DNA from: Tenrec ecaudatus
Taxonomy: Eukaryota > Chordata > Mammalia > Afrosoricida > Tenrecidae
Direction: 5' to 3'
DNA length: 64,000 nt
Assembly: GCF_050624435.1 (NCBI RefSeq)
Contig: NC_134538.1
Coordinates: 121,679,937 to 121,743,936, forward strand
Below, in pieces: positions 23,372 through 33,984 of the stretch (position 1 is the stretch's first letter; every line of letters starts with the position of its first letter). Below the pieces are notes generated by a model. That model ran no database searches, was not told the DNA's origin, and saw only the letters and a program-made list of their open reading frames with translations. The position numbers were made by a program, and so were the translations under genes.

Positions 23372-23563
23372 CAGTGGTTCTCAACTTGTGGGCCGCAGCC
23401 CCTTTGGGGGGCGAACAACCCTTTCACAGGGGTTACCTGATTCATAACAGTAGCAAAATGACAGTGATGAAGTAGCAACAAAAATAAGTTTATAGTTGGG
23501 GCTCACCACCACATGGGGAACTGTATGAAAGGGTCGCAGCATTAGGAAGATTGAGGGCCACTG
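23372..23563. mobile_element. hAT MITE, SPIN-like (opposite orientation)
   Basis: Left end 'cagtggttctcaacttgtgg', right end 'attgagggccactg'; the interior ('gaacaacccttt', 'aagtagcaac', 'atgaaagggtcgcagcatta') is the reverse complement of the 10752 copy. I find no clear 8-bp duplication, although the right flank CTCTAGTT resembles the preferred hAT target core. Confidence 0.85.
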
Positions 23564-23621
23564 CTCTAGTTGTTACTCCTTTTCCTTTTGGCCACTTGAC
23601 CTTTTAAGTTCGAGAGTGGAA

Positions 23622-23737
23622 AAATGTGTAGAATAAGAGAGATGGCAACAGATGTACAGATATGCTTGATGCAATGGATATATGGATGGATTGTGATAAG
23701 AGCTATAAGAGCCCCCAATAAAATGATTTTTAAAAGA
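23622..23737 (+). mobile_element. L1 3' end, strongly truncated
   Basis: About 115 bp: 'atggcaacagatgtacagat' to 'gagcccccaataaaatgatt' followed by an A-rich tail. Confidence 0.8.
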
Positions 23738-24468
23738 GTAAGAGGAGAATAAAAACCAAGACTATGGTTATCTGTATAAATGATTCATTTTTGCCACAAA
23801 TGAGGTTGAATAATATCTCATGGCTTCCTGCAGATGCACCATGGACCTCTGCATGAAGGAGAGTTCTAAACTCGTCTTCCAATCATGTTATAGAAGGTCG
23901 GTTGCTCTTCTCTCTTAGGACTCAAAGTCATTGTCTAAGCTAGTGACTTTCAAATTCTCTCTTCAAATGACATCTTATGCAGAAGTAGTATTTCATGACT
24001 GTGTCTGAATTCGATCCAGTTCAAATATGTACCACTTACTTAATTGTAAAGTTCTTGGTTGACCGAAGAGATCTATAGATGAGAGTGTGTGGGAATATGC
24101 CCATGTTTGGCAGAGGGTATTTATTTACATTTACTAAACATATACTCATGAATGTGGTGGATCAACAGGTGACAAGGTTGTGAGAACTTCTTAGCTATAA
24201 CCAAACGCCTTGAGGTAATGAATTGCTCAGCCCGGCGACTCAAGACCATGGTCGCTGGAGACCTAGGTGAATTTGCATAACACAGTTCACAAAGATAATA
24301 TTCTACATTCTGCTTTGGTGAGCAGCTACTGGAGTCCACTGGCGTGGCCATCTAAATTGCTACTGTTGGCCTCTCCTGCCCAGAGGAAAGAAGAATGAGG
24401 AGACTTGAGAACGTACAACTCCATTACCAACTGCACCGAAAGGGCTCACATTCCAAGGTCCTGATCAG
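23738..24468. other. Unassigned intergenic DNA
   Basis: No gene or nameable repeat seen. Confidence 0.45.
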
Positions 24469-24469
24469 A

Positions 24470-24512
24470 GTGTGTGTGTGTGTGTGTGTGGGGCGGGGGG
24501 GGGGGGGGCGGT
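24470..24512. repeat. (GT)n microsatellite followed by a G-run
   Basis: About 10 GT units run directly into a G-rich tract with runs of 6 and more than 8 G's broken by single C's. It is likely to be length-variable and could fold as a G-quadruplex. Confidence 0.9.
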
Positions 24513-25305
24513 GAGGTAAGGTAGGGGGAGCGATGTGGGACAAAACTGGAATCATGAAAAATATGACGTTTACTGGTCAGACAGAGGCTGGTGGAATTCC
24601 TGAGACTATGATCGTTAGTCACCCTTCATATTTGGAAGTAAACTCATCCCCATGGCTCAATTTTCAGCCAAACAATAGAATTTCTATAAGGGGAACAATA
24701 ATGCTAGGGAGGTACGCACACCTTAGAGTAACCAACCACTTGAAATTGAAAGGGCAGCCTTCACCCAAGCACAAATTTCAGAATGGTTGGGAAGACCGGA
24801 AGTAGGATAAGTGGTGCTACATTGTGGAGTTGGCGATCAATGGGACGAAACAAAATGTGTGTTATTGAACGGAAAACTGGTGTGCTCTGTAAACTTTCGC
24901 CCAAGTCACAAGAAAGTTAAAACAAGAAGTTGTTGCCTGAATTTTACTCAGGCTATTTTGAGGGAGGTCAACCTTTTAAAAGTAAGGTATGTGATTGATG
25001 GTTGTATGTGAGGAAGTAAATTGATTTCTAAATATGTTGGTTACATGATATTGATAAAATCCTGATTTATCCAGAAAAATAGTTGCAAATGAAACACTTA
25101 AAAAACTACAACTTGATTTCTAATCTTGGAATATACTGTGTATAAACTTATGGTCTGAGGAACCATATGCTGAATTCCACACATGAATCATTTAGTCTTG
25201 CTAGTAAGTCTGTCAGGTTTTTTTTTTTTAATTCATTGAACACTTAATATGTTATGGACATTGGTGTGGTGTTGGAGAATAGAACACACATGGAATTAAA
25301 GGAAA
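24513..25305. other. Unassigned intergenic DNA
   Basis: A 90-codon open frame at 24533-24805 has no recognisable domain. The rest is AT-rich. Confidence 0.4.
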
Positions 25306-25307
25306 AC

Positions 25308-25457
25308 CTGCTGTGTTGTTGTTGGTTGCTATTGCGGCTCCCACTCATGGTGACAGTTTGTGCAAGACTCTGCCCGGCCTGTGCCGTCCTCACCGGCATG
25401 GTTGCAGCCACTCTGCAGTCCAGCTCCATGCTGCTGCTTTTTTTGTTCCTCTACACA
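25308..25457 (-). mobile_element. RTE/BovB-type LINE, 3' terminal fragment
   Basis: Antisense of the RTE 3' end: 'gttgttgttggttgctattg', 'ctcatggtgacagtttgtgc' and 'gttgcagccactctgcagtc', as in the 9255-9575 and 51545-53810 copies. It has no coding capacity. Confidence 0.65.
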
Positions 25458-27811
25458 GGTATTAGTATTTGTAAATAACTCTAAGTACATACAGTACAAG
25501 TTGGAAGAAAGTGTAAGTAAACTTGGAATGTATAACAGGGAATTTAACTTTGTATAAAAGGGGTGACAGATGTGCTTCTTAAGTACCAAGTTTAAATTGA
25601 GACACTGACTGTTTCTAGTCCACAAGAAGGTCAAGAAATATACTCTAGATTGAGGGGTGAATATGCACAGAGGCACAAAGTGAGAGTGTGGTTCTTCCAG
25701 GTTGCCAAAAATCAAGATGGTTTATGTTTCCCCAGAGCTAGAGGAAGGAGCTAGTTGTAGACATAGGGTAAATTCTACAGGACTTTTTAACCAGTGAGTT
25801 GTAATGTATATGTTTTACATTCTAGAAATATATTGACTTTCTATTCTTCGCCATGTAGGCTGAGCCAGTAAGTTTTCCAAGGTGGAGAGGGAGTGAGTGC
25901 CATAAAGAAACCCAAGAGCAGAAACATTGCACTCCTAGCTTTTACATGTAAAACAAACAAAAATTAAAGGTTGGATATTAGAAATATTTGGAGGTATATT
26001 TGCTGTGCAAAAGTATAGGCCTGAACTTGAATGGAACAGCCAGAGTCGGGCCTGACTGAGCACAGTCTGACAGAGTCAAGGTGGTCCCCGTGGGCTCTGG
26101 AGCACAGCCAGATGTTCTGTGTTTGTAACGTGACACCTAAGGGGGGGGGGTGCTGGTAAGGCCATGGGAACCTAACATGTGTGGAGAGGATCCCTAAATT
26201 GGGTGGGGCTTGGAGATTTAGGTGTTGTGAATTACTTGATTTGGCCCAACTAGCTATATTGCTTTTGTAACCCTACTAAAGGATCTCTTATCATGAAGGA
26301 AAAAGTACTAGGAGCAGAGTATGTCCTTTAGACCCCAAATCCCTGTGCTGGACTTTGTTGATGTAGGAGACAGGCAGCAATGACACCACAGATGGCAAGA
26401 TGCCTAGGAGGAAAGTGGTTACTAAACAGAGTGTATTGGACAGATAACTATAGAGGTCAAATGGATAAACCTGACTTGAACGGTTAAAACCTTGTCAGTT
26501 GATGCATGTTAGGCCTGATTTGGTTTTCAACATTTTCTGTACTTTTGTTCATATGGGGGTTTATCTCAGATGTGTCATGTCCTTGGGGCTTACCCTCTTG
26601 AAGTTATGTTAACTGTGTTTTCTGTTTTTCAGTATAGGAAACCCAGGATTGATGAACCCACGGAGACAGCGAGTGTGGGACGTGGTGGTGGTGTGTGTGG
26701 AGGGGCCCCAGGTGTAAAAGGAGCCGATGTCAAGGAGTCCAGGAAGGAAAAGAATGTTCGGGAACGGATTGTGGGAGCACCTGTGCAACACTGCTTGAGG
26801 TATGGCATGGTATGAGATATGTAAAAAGAGATATGGCAAGAGGCAGAGGCAGATGAGTGACGGCAGAGCAGCAGTGACAGGCAGCAGAAACTAGGAGACT
26901 AACCGTAGAAGGTTGGGCCTCCAGGCCCACAGAGCCTGAAAGCTAAGTGCCTTTGGCCAGGAGGTTTGCGAAGGGAATGGGTTGCCTTGGGGTGCTTAAA
27001 GAGGAGAGCTAGGTGTGGAAACCCACGGAGGGAACTGAGCACCTTCAGGCCCAAATAGACTGGATAGTAGGCTTTTTTTTTTTTTAAGAGCTAGGAGAGC
27101 TTTGGAAGACTTACCGGCAGAGACAAGAGGCCACATAACTGAGAGGCCAAGATCTAGAGAGAGGCCTGCCTGCAAGTGTGGCTGAGAAGAGACTGTCCTG
27201 ACCACAGATCTGTATCTTGAGCACATCTGTTCCTGAGTAACCTGCTAACTGCCCTAAATAATATCTGGGAACTCTGCATCGTGGGTCACAGAACCCAACA
27301 GAAGAGTAGAGCGTACTGAGCGAGAGACGGTGGAGGGTCAGACTTGGTAAGGAAATTTGGGGGGTGAAGGCAAATCTGACCTCCTCCATCGAAACTGGTC
27401 ATGTTGGCAAATATCGATGGGGAGCCTCTTCCTTCTCACTGGTGAAATTAGAGGCAGTCAGACACTTCGCCCCCACCCCAACACATCTTCTCCTTCTAAA
27501 ATAGTGAATAAACTTTTCCTTGTTCCTTCCATTCCTTCTAAATGACCATGTCAATAGCCACAAATCTGCATACAATACAATTGCAGCTGAACGACTTACA
27601 ATTTGTAGAACGTTTTTCCTCTGAAAAGTATTACAACAGCTACGTAATCAATGAGGTTCGACCATCAGGATTTATCAGGATTTATCATGTCATAGCTGAA
27701 TCTGCATTAAATAGTCTGTTAAATGCTCTTATTTTATCAGAAATTTCTTCAGTAGCTAGAGGCAGAAGCCAGGGGTTGTCCCTCTCCATGCAAGGCCTCC
27801 CTTCCCCCCTC
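25458..27811. other. Unassigned DNA, possibly containing an unnamed LTR-like element
   Basis: About 2.3 kb without a gene. The part 26560-27540 is GC-richer, purine-rich and ends near 'aaaatagtgaataaactttt', an AATAAA signal; it could be an old LTR or retrotransposon that I cannot name. A C-poor G-run of 10 lies at about 26143-26152. Confidence 0.35.
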
Positions 27812-28443
27812 TGACAGGAAGTTGGAAGCCAATACAGGCTAGCAGGCATGCGCAAATTCAGGCCCTTGAGTCAGGAACCCAGTACACCCGGGAGGGCCCC
27901 AATCTAGGCCAGGTGGGCTTAATTCAGCCAATGGGGTCAATCGGTATGGTACAGACCACGTCTCCCAGTAGAAGACCCTAACAAGCCAGAATCGGGAGCT
28001 CAATACCCTACTTTCCAGCTGCTCCTGGGCCTGGCAGTGCTGCGGTTTCTCTGGCCTCAGGGGCCCACATATGGGTGTGAAGTGCCCCGAGGGTGGTGTG
28101 TAAAACCTGAAACTTCTATCTTTCATAAGAGCCCACTTGGCATTCCCACCCCCAGCCTGTCCTGGGGCTCGGCTCAAGGGGAGTCCTCTGGGACATGGGG
28201 GTACAGTGAATGGTATATGACCCTTTGCTGGGCATGCCTCCACAGTAGGGTATGCTGGGCATGCCTCCACAGTAGGGTATGCTGGGTCCCTCGAGGGTTT
28301 CCACGTACGGGCTCCACTAAATTTCTTCCCTTTTGCTTTAAAAAACAAAACACAAAAAAACCCCACTTGGATCACAAACCAGGCTTTGCTCTTTCTCCTG
28401 CAAAGCCAAGGACCGAGGTTTTGCCCATCTGAGGAATCTAACA
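27812..28443 (+). mobile_element. Class I ERV LTR (solo or isolated), plus orientation
   Basis: Homologous to 29252-29894: both share 'tgggcttaattcagcca' in U3 and, near the 3' end, 'cccacttggatcacaaacca' followed by a U5-like segment that ends in 'atctaaca'. The 5' end (TGACAGG at 27812) is approximate because no clear duplication was found. The long open frame antisense to it (about 204 codons) is a compositional by-product. It contains a tandem 27-bp repeat described separately. Confidence 0.65.
28226..28279 (+). repeat. Two perfect tandem copies of a 27-bp unit in the LTR U3
   Basis: The unit from 'tgctgggcatgcctccacag' to 'tagggta' occurs at 28226-28252 and again at 28253-28279 without a mismatch. 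Direct repeats in this part of a gammaretrovirus-like LTR are usual for transcriptional enhancers. Perfect identity implies a fairly recent duplication or slippage. Confidence 0.9.
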
Positions 28444-29251
28444 AAATGACCACTTCATTTCACTTTAAAATATATTACACAGTCTTTTAAGAAAACCATA
28501 TTAAAAATAAATAGGACAGGCAAATAGTTCTCTAAAAAGAGGGACAAAAAATAGAAGGAACATTAAGTGAGCTCATAAGTCAATATAAGTTCTTAAAAAT
28601 ATCTTTTTTATAACTCCCAACAGGAAACAGGGGAAAAAAAGAAAACTTTTGTCACCATTTCTCCAGTGAAATAATCTATTTTAAAGGAAATCTGCAATGT
28701 AGTAGGAGCCAATGTTAGCATTTTCTTGGGCCTTTGGCTACATGAGCGACTGAGTAACAGTTTCATTCTTGATACATTACAAATGTGGGTTGTTTTCCAA
28801 GCCTCTGCCCAGCATCCCTTTCCATCTCTCCAAGTTGAAGTTTGGAGCCATGACATTAGCGAAGCATCTTCTAAAATGTTCTGCATCTAGTCATCAGCCC
28901 CATTTCCTTTTTGCAGGGATCATTAATAAACATTTTTTATTTGTTTGAATATTTCTTATATCATCCTGGTATACCTTTAGCAAGTACTTGGGCATTATTT
29001 GAAGGACATTTGATATTGGCATCCTCGCTGGGTCCAGAAAATGGCTTGAAGGAGATGAGAGCGATGGACCAGACGAAAGATGATGGCCAGCTGCGGGCGG
29101 AGGGTAGCAACGGTGATGAAGAGAATGGGAAGTTTGAGGTCCCTCCTCTCTTTAGGACAGCGTTCTGATGGGAGGCTAGGAGGTGGTGGGAGAAGGAAGG
29201 GAGGTTGGAGGAGGATGCTCAGGTTACTGGCTTGAGCAAAAATGGCAGCAC
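28444..29251. other. Unassigned DNA between two ERV LTRs
   Basis: AT-rich on the left; from about 29000 GC-richer, with an open minus-strand frame (about 132 codons, 28995-29393) that runs out of the LTR. I recognise neither internal ERV genes nor a host gene. Both flanking LTRs have the same orientation and are about 0.8 kb apart, so an internally deleted provirus is possible. Confidence 0.4.
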
Positions 29252-29894
29252 TGTTAGGTAACCAGGATAGGGATAGAGGGGGCTGTTCCTCCCTAGCCTG
29301 CACAGGTCCCCATAAAGGAGGTGGGCCAGGAATCAGGCCAGCACTAACCACTCCTAAAGACTTTAACTGGGAATACTCCGGATTCTCCCCCACCCCACAG
29401 CCAGGTGGGTGTTACACCTGGGCGACACAAACTAGGCCCAGGCTCACAACTCGGCTCAGATGGGCTTAATTCAGCCAGTGGGGTCGACCAATACCTTCCA
29501 CCACGCCTCCCCAGCCAGAGGTTTTCCTGGCAGCCCAGGGAAGATGGTCTCTTAGAGCCCACTGCGACCATTGGCATGTTAGAGGGTTCTCTCCTCGCTT
29601 TACTCACTCTGCTGCTGAGCCTGCTCTCGGTGCTGAGGTCTCTCTGGTCGCAGTTCCCCACGTTGGGCGCGCAGTCCCGTGAGGTTGCCTGCGTTCAGTG
29701 GTGAGCCCCAGAGGGGCTTAGACACAGTTGGGCACCCTTCCCTGAAATAGGGTGTGCGCTTTTCAGACTGTAAATCTCGAAACTTCTCCCGTCCTTTATA
29801 AAAACCCACTTGGATTACAAACCAGGCTTCGATGTGAATTCTTAATCTTGCGAAGCGAAGAACTGAGGTATTTACCCACCTGAGAAACCTAACA
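29252..29894 (+). mobile_element. Class I ERV LTR, plus orientation
   Basis: A 643-bp element that begins TGTTAGGTAACC and ends GAAACCTAACA. Flanking tetranucleotides GCAC (29248-29251) and GTAC (29895-29898) agree at 3 of 4 positions, consistent with an old 4-bp duplication. The start parallels the LTR at 41406-42072 ('TGATAGGTAGATAG' on that element's own strand), and the U5-like end with 'cacttggattacaaaccagg' and 'gtgaattctta' is shared. Confidence 0.75.
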
Positions 29895-29898
29895 GTAC

Positions 29899-30108
29899 TG
29901 TTTATGGAGTTTGGGGACACTGGAGGTAGAGATCTTGTTTGTTTGTTTAAAGGAACATCTGAATTGAAAGATATCCATTTTAAAGAATCTATGAGATATC
30001 TGAATGCAAATATCAAGTGGGTAGTTGGTTAGATGATCCTGGGATTCCACATAAATGTAAGTGCTAAAGGCATAGATGTAGCCTACACCTACATCTGTTT
30101 ACCTAGAG
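29899..30108. other. Unassigned spacer
   Basis: Nothing nameable; its last eight bases (ACCTAGAG) are the presumed left target duplication of the next MITE. Confidence 0.5.
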
Positions 30109-30300
30109 CAGTGGTTCTCAACCTTCCTAATGCCACGACCCTTTCATACAGTTCCTCATGTTATGGTGATGCCCAACCATAAAATTATTTTTGTTGCTAC
30201 TTCATAACTATAATTTTGCTACTGTTGTGAATCAGGCAACCCCTGTGAAAGGGTCATTGGACCCCCAAAGGGGTCGCGACCCACAGGTTCAGAATCGCTG
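30109..30300. mobile_element. hAT MITE, SPIN-like, with degenerate 8-bp target-site duplication
   Basis: Starts 'cagtggttctcaaccttcct', ends 'aggttcagaatcgctg'. Flanks ACCTAGAG (30101-30108) and GCCTACAG (30301-30308) agree at 6 of 8 positions. Same orientation as the 10752 and 42519 copies. Confidence 0.85.
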
Positions 30301-30349
30301 GCCTACAGACTGGTACTCAAGCCATGGCAGGGAGAGAGATTCCCAAGGA

Positions 30350-30536
30350 TGGGAGGTTCTTAAACTTGTCTGCTGGAGAATCACCTGGCGAGCCTGTTAA
30401 AACAGACCTCTGAGCCCCACCTCCAGAGTTTCTGATTCTTGGTCTGGGTGGGGCCCGAGAGTTTGCAATTCTAACCAGTTCTCAAGTGTTGAGATGCTGC
30501 TGCTGGTCTAGGACTGCATTTTGAGAACTAGTGGTG
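30350..30536 (+). mobile_element. MER5A-type hAT-Charlie MITE
   Basis: Contains the ordered blocks 'gagaatcacctggcgagcct', 'gttaaaacagacc', 'gagccccacctccagagttt', 'ggtggggcccgagagtttgc' and 'ttttgagaacta', a clear match to MER5A, an ancient non-autonomous hAT transposon of placental mammals. It lies 50 bp from an unrelated younger hAT MITE. Confidence 0.9.
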
Positions 30537-30557
30537 TAGGCAGGGAGAGGTTTAGGG

Positions 30558-30770
30558 AGTGTAGGGAGTGGCGGAATAGTGGTTTAGTTTTGAGTGGCTA
30601 ACTTCAAGGTCAGCAGTTGGAAACCACCAGCCCCTCTGCAGAAGAAAGATGAAGCTTTCTACTCCAGTAAATTACTGTCTCAGAAACTCACAGGGTCAGT
30701 TCTACTCTGTCCTGCAGAGTCACTATGAGTTGGCATTGACTGGATGGCAGTGAGCTTGGTTTGGTTTTGG
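30558..30770 (+). repeat. AfroSINE
   Basis: Nearly full-length: 'aatagtggtttag' at the 5' side, 'aaggtcagcagttggaaacc', 'agaaagatgaagctttctac', 'tactctgtcctgcagagtca' and 'tgactggatggcagtgagct' followed by a T/G-rich tail. Confidence 0.9.
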
Positions 30771-31119
30771 ACTGGCATAGGGAGAGTCAAAATCAAGAAG
30801 CAACAAGGACAGTCCCCTCAAGAAATTCCATGATTTGCCGGTCAAGAAAAGTATCAGAAGAATGTATTGCCTAAGGATTCAAAAGAAGACTCTTTTTCAA
30901 GAAGGTGTGCATTCCTGAATGTTAATGGAAAACCAAGATAGATGAAGGTCAAAAAGTGTCCAGTGGGCTTAGTGGTAGGCATAGTTATACGTGAGAGCAA
31001 CTTTTGTGAAGTTGCTAAATATGAGGTGGAAGTCCAGAGTGAATTGAGTGAGAAACTGAAAACTGTCTATCTGTGAAGTGTTAGGAAAATAGGGTAGAGG
31101 ACAGACTGCAGTGCAGTGA

Positions 31120-31164
31120 CCCCCCCCCCCCAACCCCTTTCCCCGCCCCCCACTCCCCACCTCC
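31120..31164. repeat. C-rich tract with G-quadruplex potential on the minus strand
   Basis: A run of about 13 C's is followed by four further C-runs of 4-6 within 40 bases. The minus strand therefore has five or more G-runs with short loops. Confidence 0.75.
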
Positions 31165-31220
31165 TCGCTGGCTAAAATGGGAGAGTCTTAAACTATAGAA
31201 AGAGGTGTAAGATACTGGAG

Positions 31221-31420
31221 CATGGTTCTCAGCCTAGAGGACATTTGCCAACTTCTGGTGACCACTTTGTTGCCATGACTCGGGGAGCCAGGGCTGCTAC
31301 TGGCGATGAGAGAGTAGAGACCAGGAATGTTGCTAAGCATCCTACAAAGAGCAGCCCCTTCATCTCTGTGGGGGACAACTCTGAAGAATCATCCCAAATC
31401 AAGAATACCCTGTAGAATCA
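31221..31420 (+). mobile_element. MER20-type hAT MITE
   Basis: Matches MER20 in order: 'ggttctcagcctagaggaca', 'tttgccaacttctggtgacc', 'ctgctactggcgatgagaga', 'ggaatgttgctaagcatcct', 'gacaactctgaagaatcatc'. Old and diverged, as expected. In other mammals some MER20 copies act as regulatory elements; nothing here shows that. Confidence 0.8.
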
Positions 31421-31846
31421 GCTACTGCTGCACAATTCTTTCCCCTCACTTCCTCACAGACGTCATTCCTCACACCCCCCACTATGAACTTCATGCACAA
31501 CTCTCTCATACAATCTGTCTACAGACCTGGGTATGCTGCACAAGGCTAATGAAAGACTTTGTTTCAACCTTGTCATATTGACCAAGAATCACATATACTT
31601 GGTAAACAATTGTTTTTGTTTTCCCATATCTCGAGATACTTTAAAATGTTGTCAATAGGAAGAAAGGAATGTTAATCAGAGTGATGAGGTTTTGAAAAAT
31701 CAATTCACAAAAAAGAAAAATCAATTCACTCTTTTCTCCATGATTATAATATAAGATAAAATATATAATCCCAGTAGCAGTAAAGGATGGAAGAGGAGAA
31801 TCTTTAAACTGGGAGATTCCCTTCCTACTAAATAAATGAGGTATCC
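31421..31846. other. Unassigned AT-rich DNA
   Basis: No gene or nameable repeat. Ends with TATCC, the target duplication of the next LTR. Confidence 0.45.
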
Positions 31847-32392
31847 TGTGTTAGTCTGGGTAGACTGGAGGAACAAATTCATAAACACTCATGTGTATAA
31901 GAGAGAGTTTTATATAAAGGGTAATTGTACATTAAGAAAGCATTCCAGCCTAGCGCAGATCAAGTCCATAAATCTAATATTAGCCCATACCTCCAATACC
32001 AATCTATAAAGTACTCTTCAGACTCCCGCAACACATGCAATGACACCAAACGCAGGAAGATCACAGGCCATTGGGTAGAAAGTCTTGTGGATCCAGTGGC
32101 ATTGTAAGCATCTCAGCAATATCTTGTAAGGCAGGGCTCTCCACGTCGCTTCTCCGGTTCCCAGGACATGGGGTCTATCAGCATAGTGCCATGTGACTTG
32201 TCAGTAGAGTGTCTCTCAGGGAGTGAGCAGAGAGAGTGTCTCTTGCCTCCAGGAATTCCCAGAATCCTCAGGGGAAGGCCATTCCCACACAGAGGCCTCA
32301 GTGGCTATGACCCAATTGACAGACTGGAATCCACCCCTTCACCCTTAATCCTCTCAAGTCCCAAATTGATACCAGATTATGTAACTACCACA
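31847..32392 (-). mobile_element. Solo LTR (minus) of the 22624/32997 family
   Basis: On the minus strand it begins TGTGGTAGTTACATAATC and ends CCCAGACTAACACA, the same ends as 32997-33475 and 22624-23114. Flanks are TATCC (31842-31846) and TATAC (32393-32397), a 4 of 5 match. The interior differs considerably from the other copies. Confidence 0.8.
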
Positions 32393-32996
32393 TATACTTA
32401 CCAAGATTCATAACTCGTCCTTCACAATTGTGTCATCTACAAATTGACAACCAACCCTTTAATAAGAGCTTTAAAATGTACAACATTTGGGGTTGATTGA
32501 GTCAGAATGAGCTGTGAATTAAAGCCTTGTGTTGAATTAAAGATGGCTGTAGGTCCTTTGCCATCTTTCACATAGGGGAAGTGTTTACCCTTTCCTTGAA
32601 TCATGTGACCTGTGATTGCTGTCATATGATTTGAACTTAGGATGTGGCTTTTAAGGAAACTGGCAGCTCTACTCAGTCTTTTGGAGCCCTGGGCTGACAT
32701 AGAAGGACTTCAACCACACTGCTAGCAAGGCTCAACACTACAGCTAGACCTTGGCCCATTCCTCCGGGCCCCCTCTTGTGAGCAAAAATATCTTGGCTAC
32801 TCCAGACCAGATCAGGCTGAATACCACTCAGTGGCCCAGTCCATCCTAATGGAACAAAATAATTTCCCAATTGAATTCCATTCAATTTATGACCCACAAA
32901 ATTGTGAGATACAATAAAAATTGTTAATGCCTAAGTTAGTAACTTCCAAAGTATTATATTGCACGGCAATAAGAAACCAGAATAAACCTCCCCCTT
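32393..32996. other. Unassigned; right part may be a MaLR-type LTR fragment
   Basis: About 32880-32990 ('aaattgtgagatacaataaa' with a following 'ataagaaaccagaataaacc') resembles the 3' end of mammalian MLT/MST LTRs. The rest is not recognised. The last five bases are the left target duplication of the next LTR. Confidence 0.35.
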
Positions 32997-33475
32997 TGTG
33001 ATAGTTACATAATTTCGTGTCAACTTGATAACAGAGTGAAGGGTGGAGTTTTGCCTGCAAATCAGGCCACGGTCTGATGATGCCTCCTTATGGGCGTGGC
33101 CTTCTCATGAGGATTCTGTGAACTTCCTCTCTTTCTTGAGAGAGTCAGGCCACATGCTCCCTCGGCTTCACATTCCTGTTGATATGCCACACTGATGGCA
33201 GACAGAGCCCTGGCGATGCGTCCACTGCCAATGGATCCACAGGACTTTCCACCCACTGTCCTGCGATCTTCCTGCATTCAACATCATTGTATGCGCTGAA
33301 TGAGTCTGAAGAGGAATTATGGGGTAATGTTGGATTTATGGGCCAATATTGAACTTATGGACTTGATCTGAATTGGGCTGGGATTTTTTTATGCATAACT
33401 ACTGTTTGATTTAAAGTTCTCACTCATGTATGAGTGTCTCTGAATTTGTTTCTCTAGTCAACCTGGACTAACACA
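32997..33475 (+). mobile_element. Solo LTR (TG...CA) with perfect 5-bp target-site duplication
   Basis: A 479-bp element from TGTGATAGTTACATAA to CTGGACTAACACA, flanked by CCCTT on both sides (32992-32996 and 33476-33480). It lies 600 bp from, and opposite in orientation to, the homologous LTR at 31847-32392. Different target duplications show they integrated separately. Confidence 0.9.
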
Positions 33476-33480
33476 CCCTT

Positions 33481-33700
33481 CAAGGACAAAAGCTGTAAGG
33501 TCACACTTCCCAACTTTGCTCCTCCTTTTTGGGTGGAAGAGGCATGCATGAATTAGATGAGTCTCTTGGCAGTATATGACTTAAACACAGTCTTTTAAAG
33601 AAAATGTTTGTGGTTTTGCTGTATAATGAGGCATTGAAACATCTGAACAACTATCTGGGCGCTGAGGCAGCTGCTTTCCCCTTCACTTCTTTGGGTTACT
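33481..33700. other. Unassigned spacer
   Basis: May include the end of the NUTF2 transcript 3' UTR; I cannot fix the junction. No obvious poly(T) is seen. Confidence 0.35.
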
Positions 33701-33924
33701 AGAGCAACTTGTCAGTCGATTTCTTTTAAAAGGAGGGAAAAAGAAGGGAAATAAAGGGCCAACCATTTGCATTACTTCAGTCTTTCCAAGGCATGCGCTG
33801 GTACAAGGCAAACTTCTGTCAGATGTGACTACCCAGTGTCCAAACAACGTCATGCACAGCACCTGGGTGGCAGCAGCACACTGCAGCCCTCCCACTGCGG
33901 CCTGGCTGGTGGATGATGTTTGGA

Positions 33925-33957
33925 GCATCTGGAGGAGGAGGAGGAGGGAGGAGGAAA
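33925..33957. repeat. (GGA)n-like purine tract
   Basis: GGAGGAGGAGGAGGAGG with small interruptions, located in the presumed 3' UTR of the NUTF2 retrocopy (CCT-rich on its sense strand). Confidence 0.8.
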
Positions 33958-33984
33958 CGGCGTGAGTGCCTGGCTAGGATGAGG

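Noticed and set aside
23364-23571. Target-site duplication for the second SPIN-like MITE
   Set aside because: The flanks CCCAAGGG and CTCTAGTT do not match, so I do not claim a duplication there.
28226-28279. Tandem 27-bp units considered as CRISPR-like repeats
   Set aside because: Only two units, no spacers, located in a retroviral LTR of a mammalian genome.
27839-28453. 204-codon open frame on the minus strand
   Set aside because: It is antisense to a class I ERV LTR, is Pro/Gly/Cys-rich, includes the translated 27-bp tandem repeat, and has no counterpart in the related LTR at 29252.
28995-29393. 132-codon minus-strand frame with hydrophobic stretches, considered as a membrane protein exon
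   Set aside because: It runs into the ERV LTR at 29252, lacks splice-site context, and I could not match it to a family.
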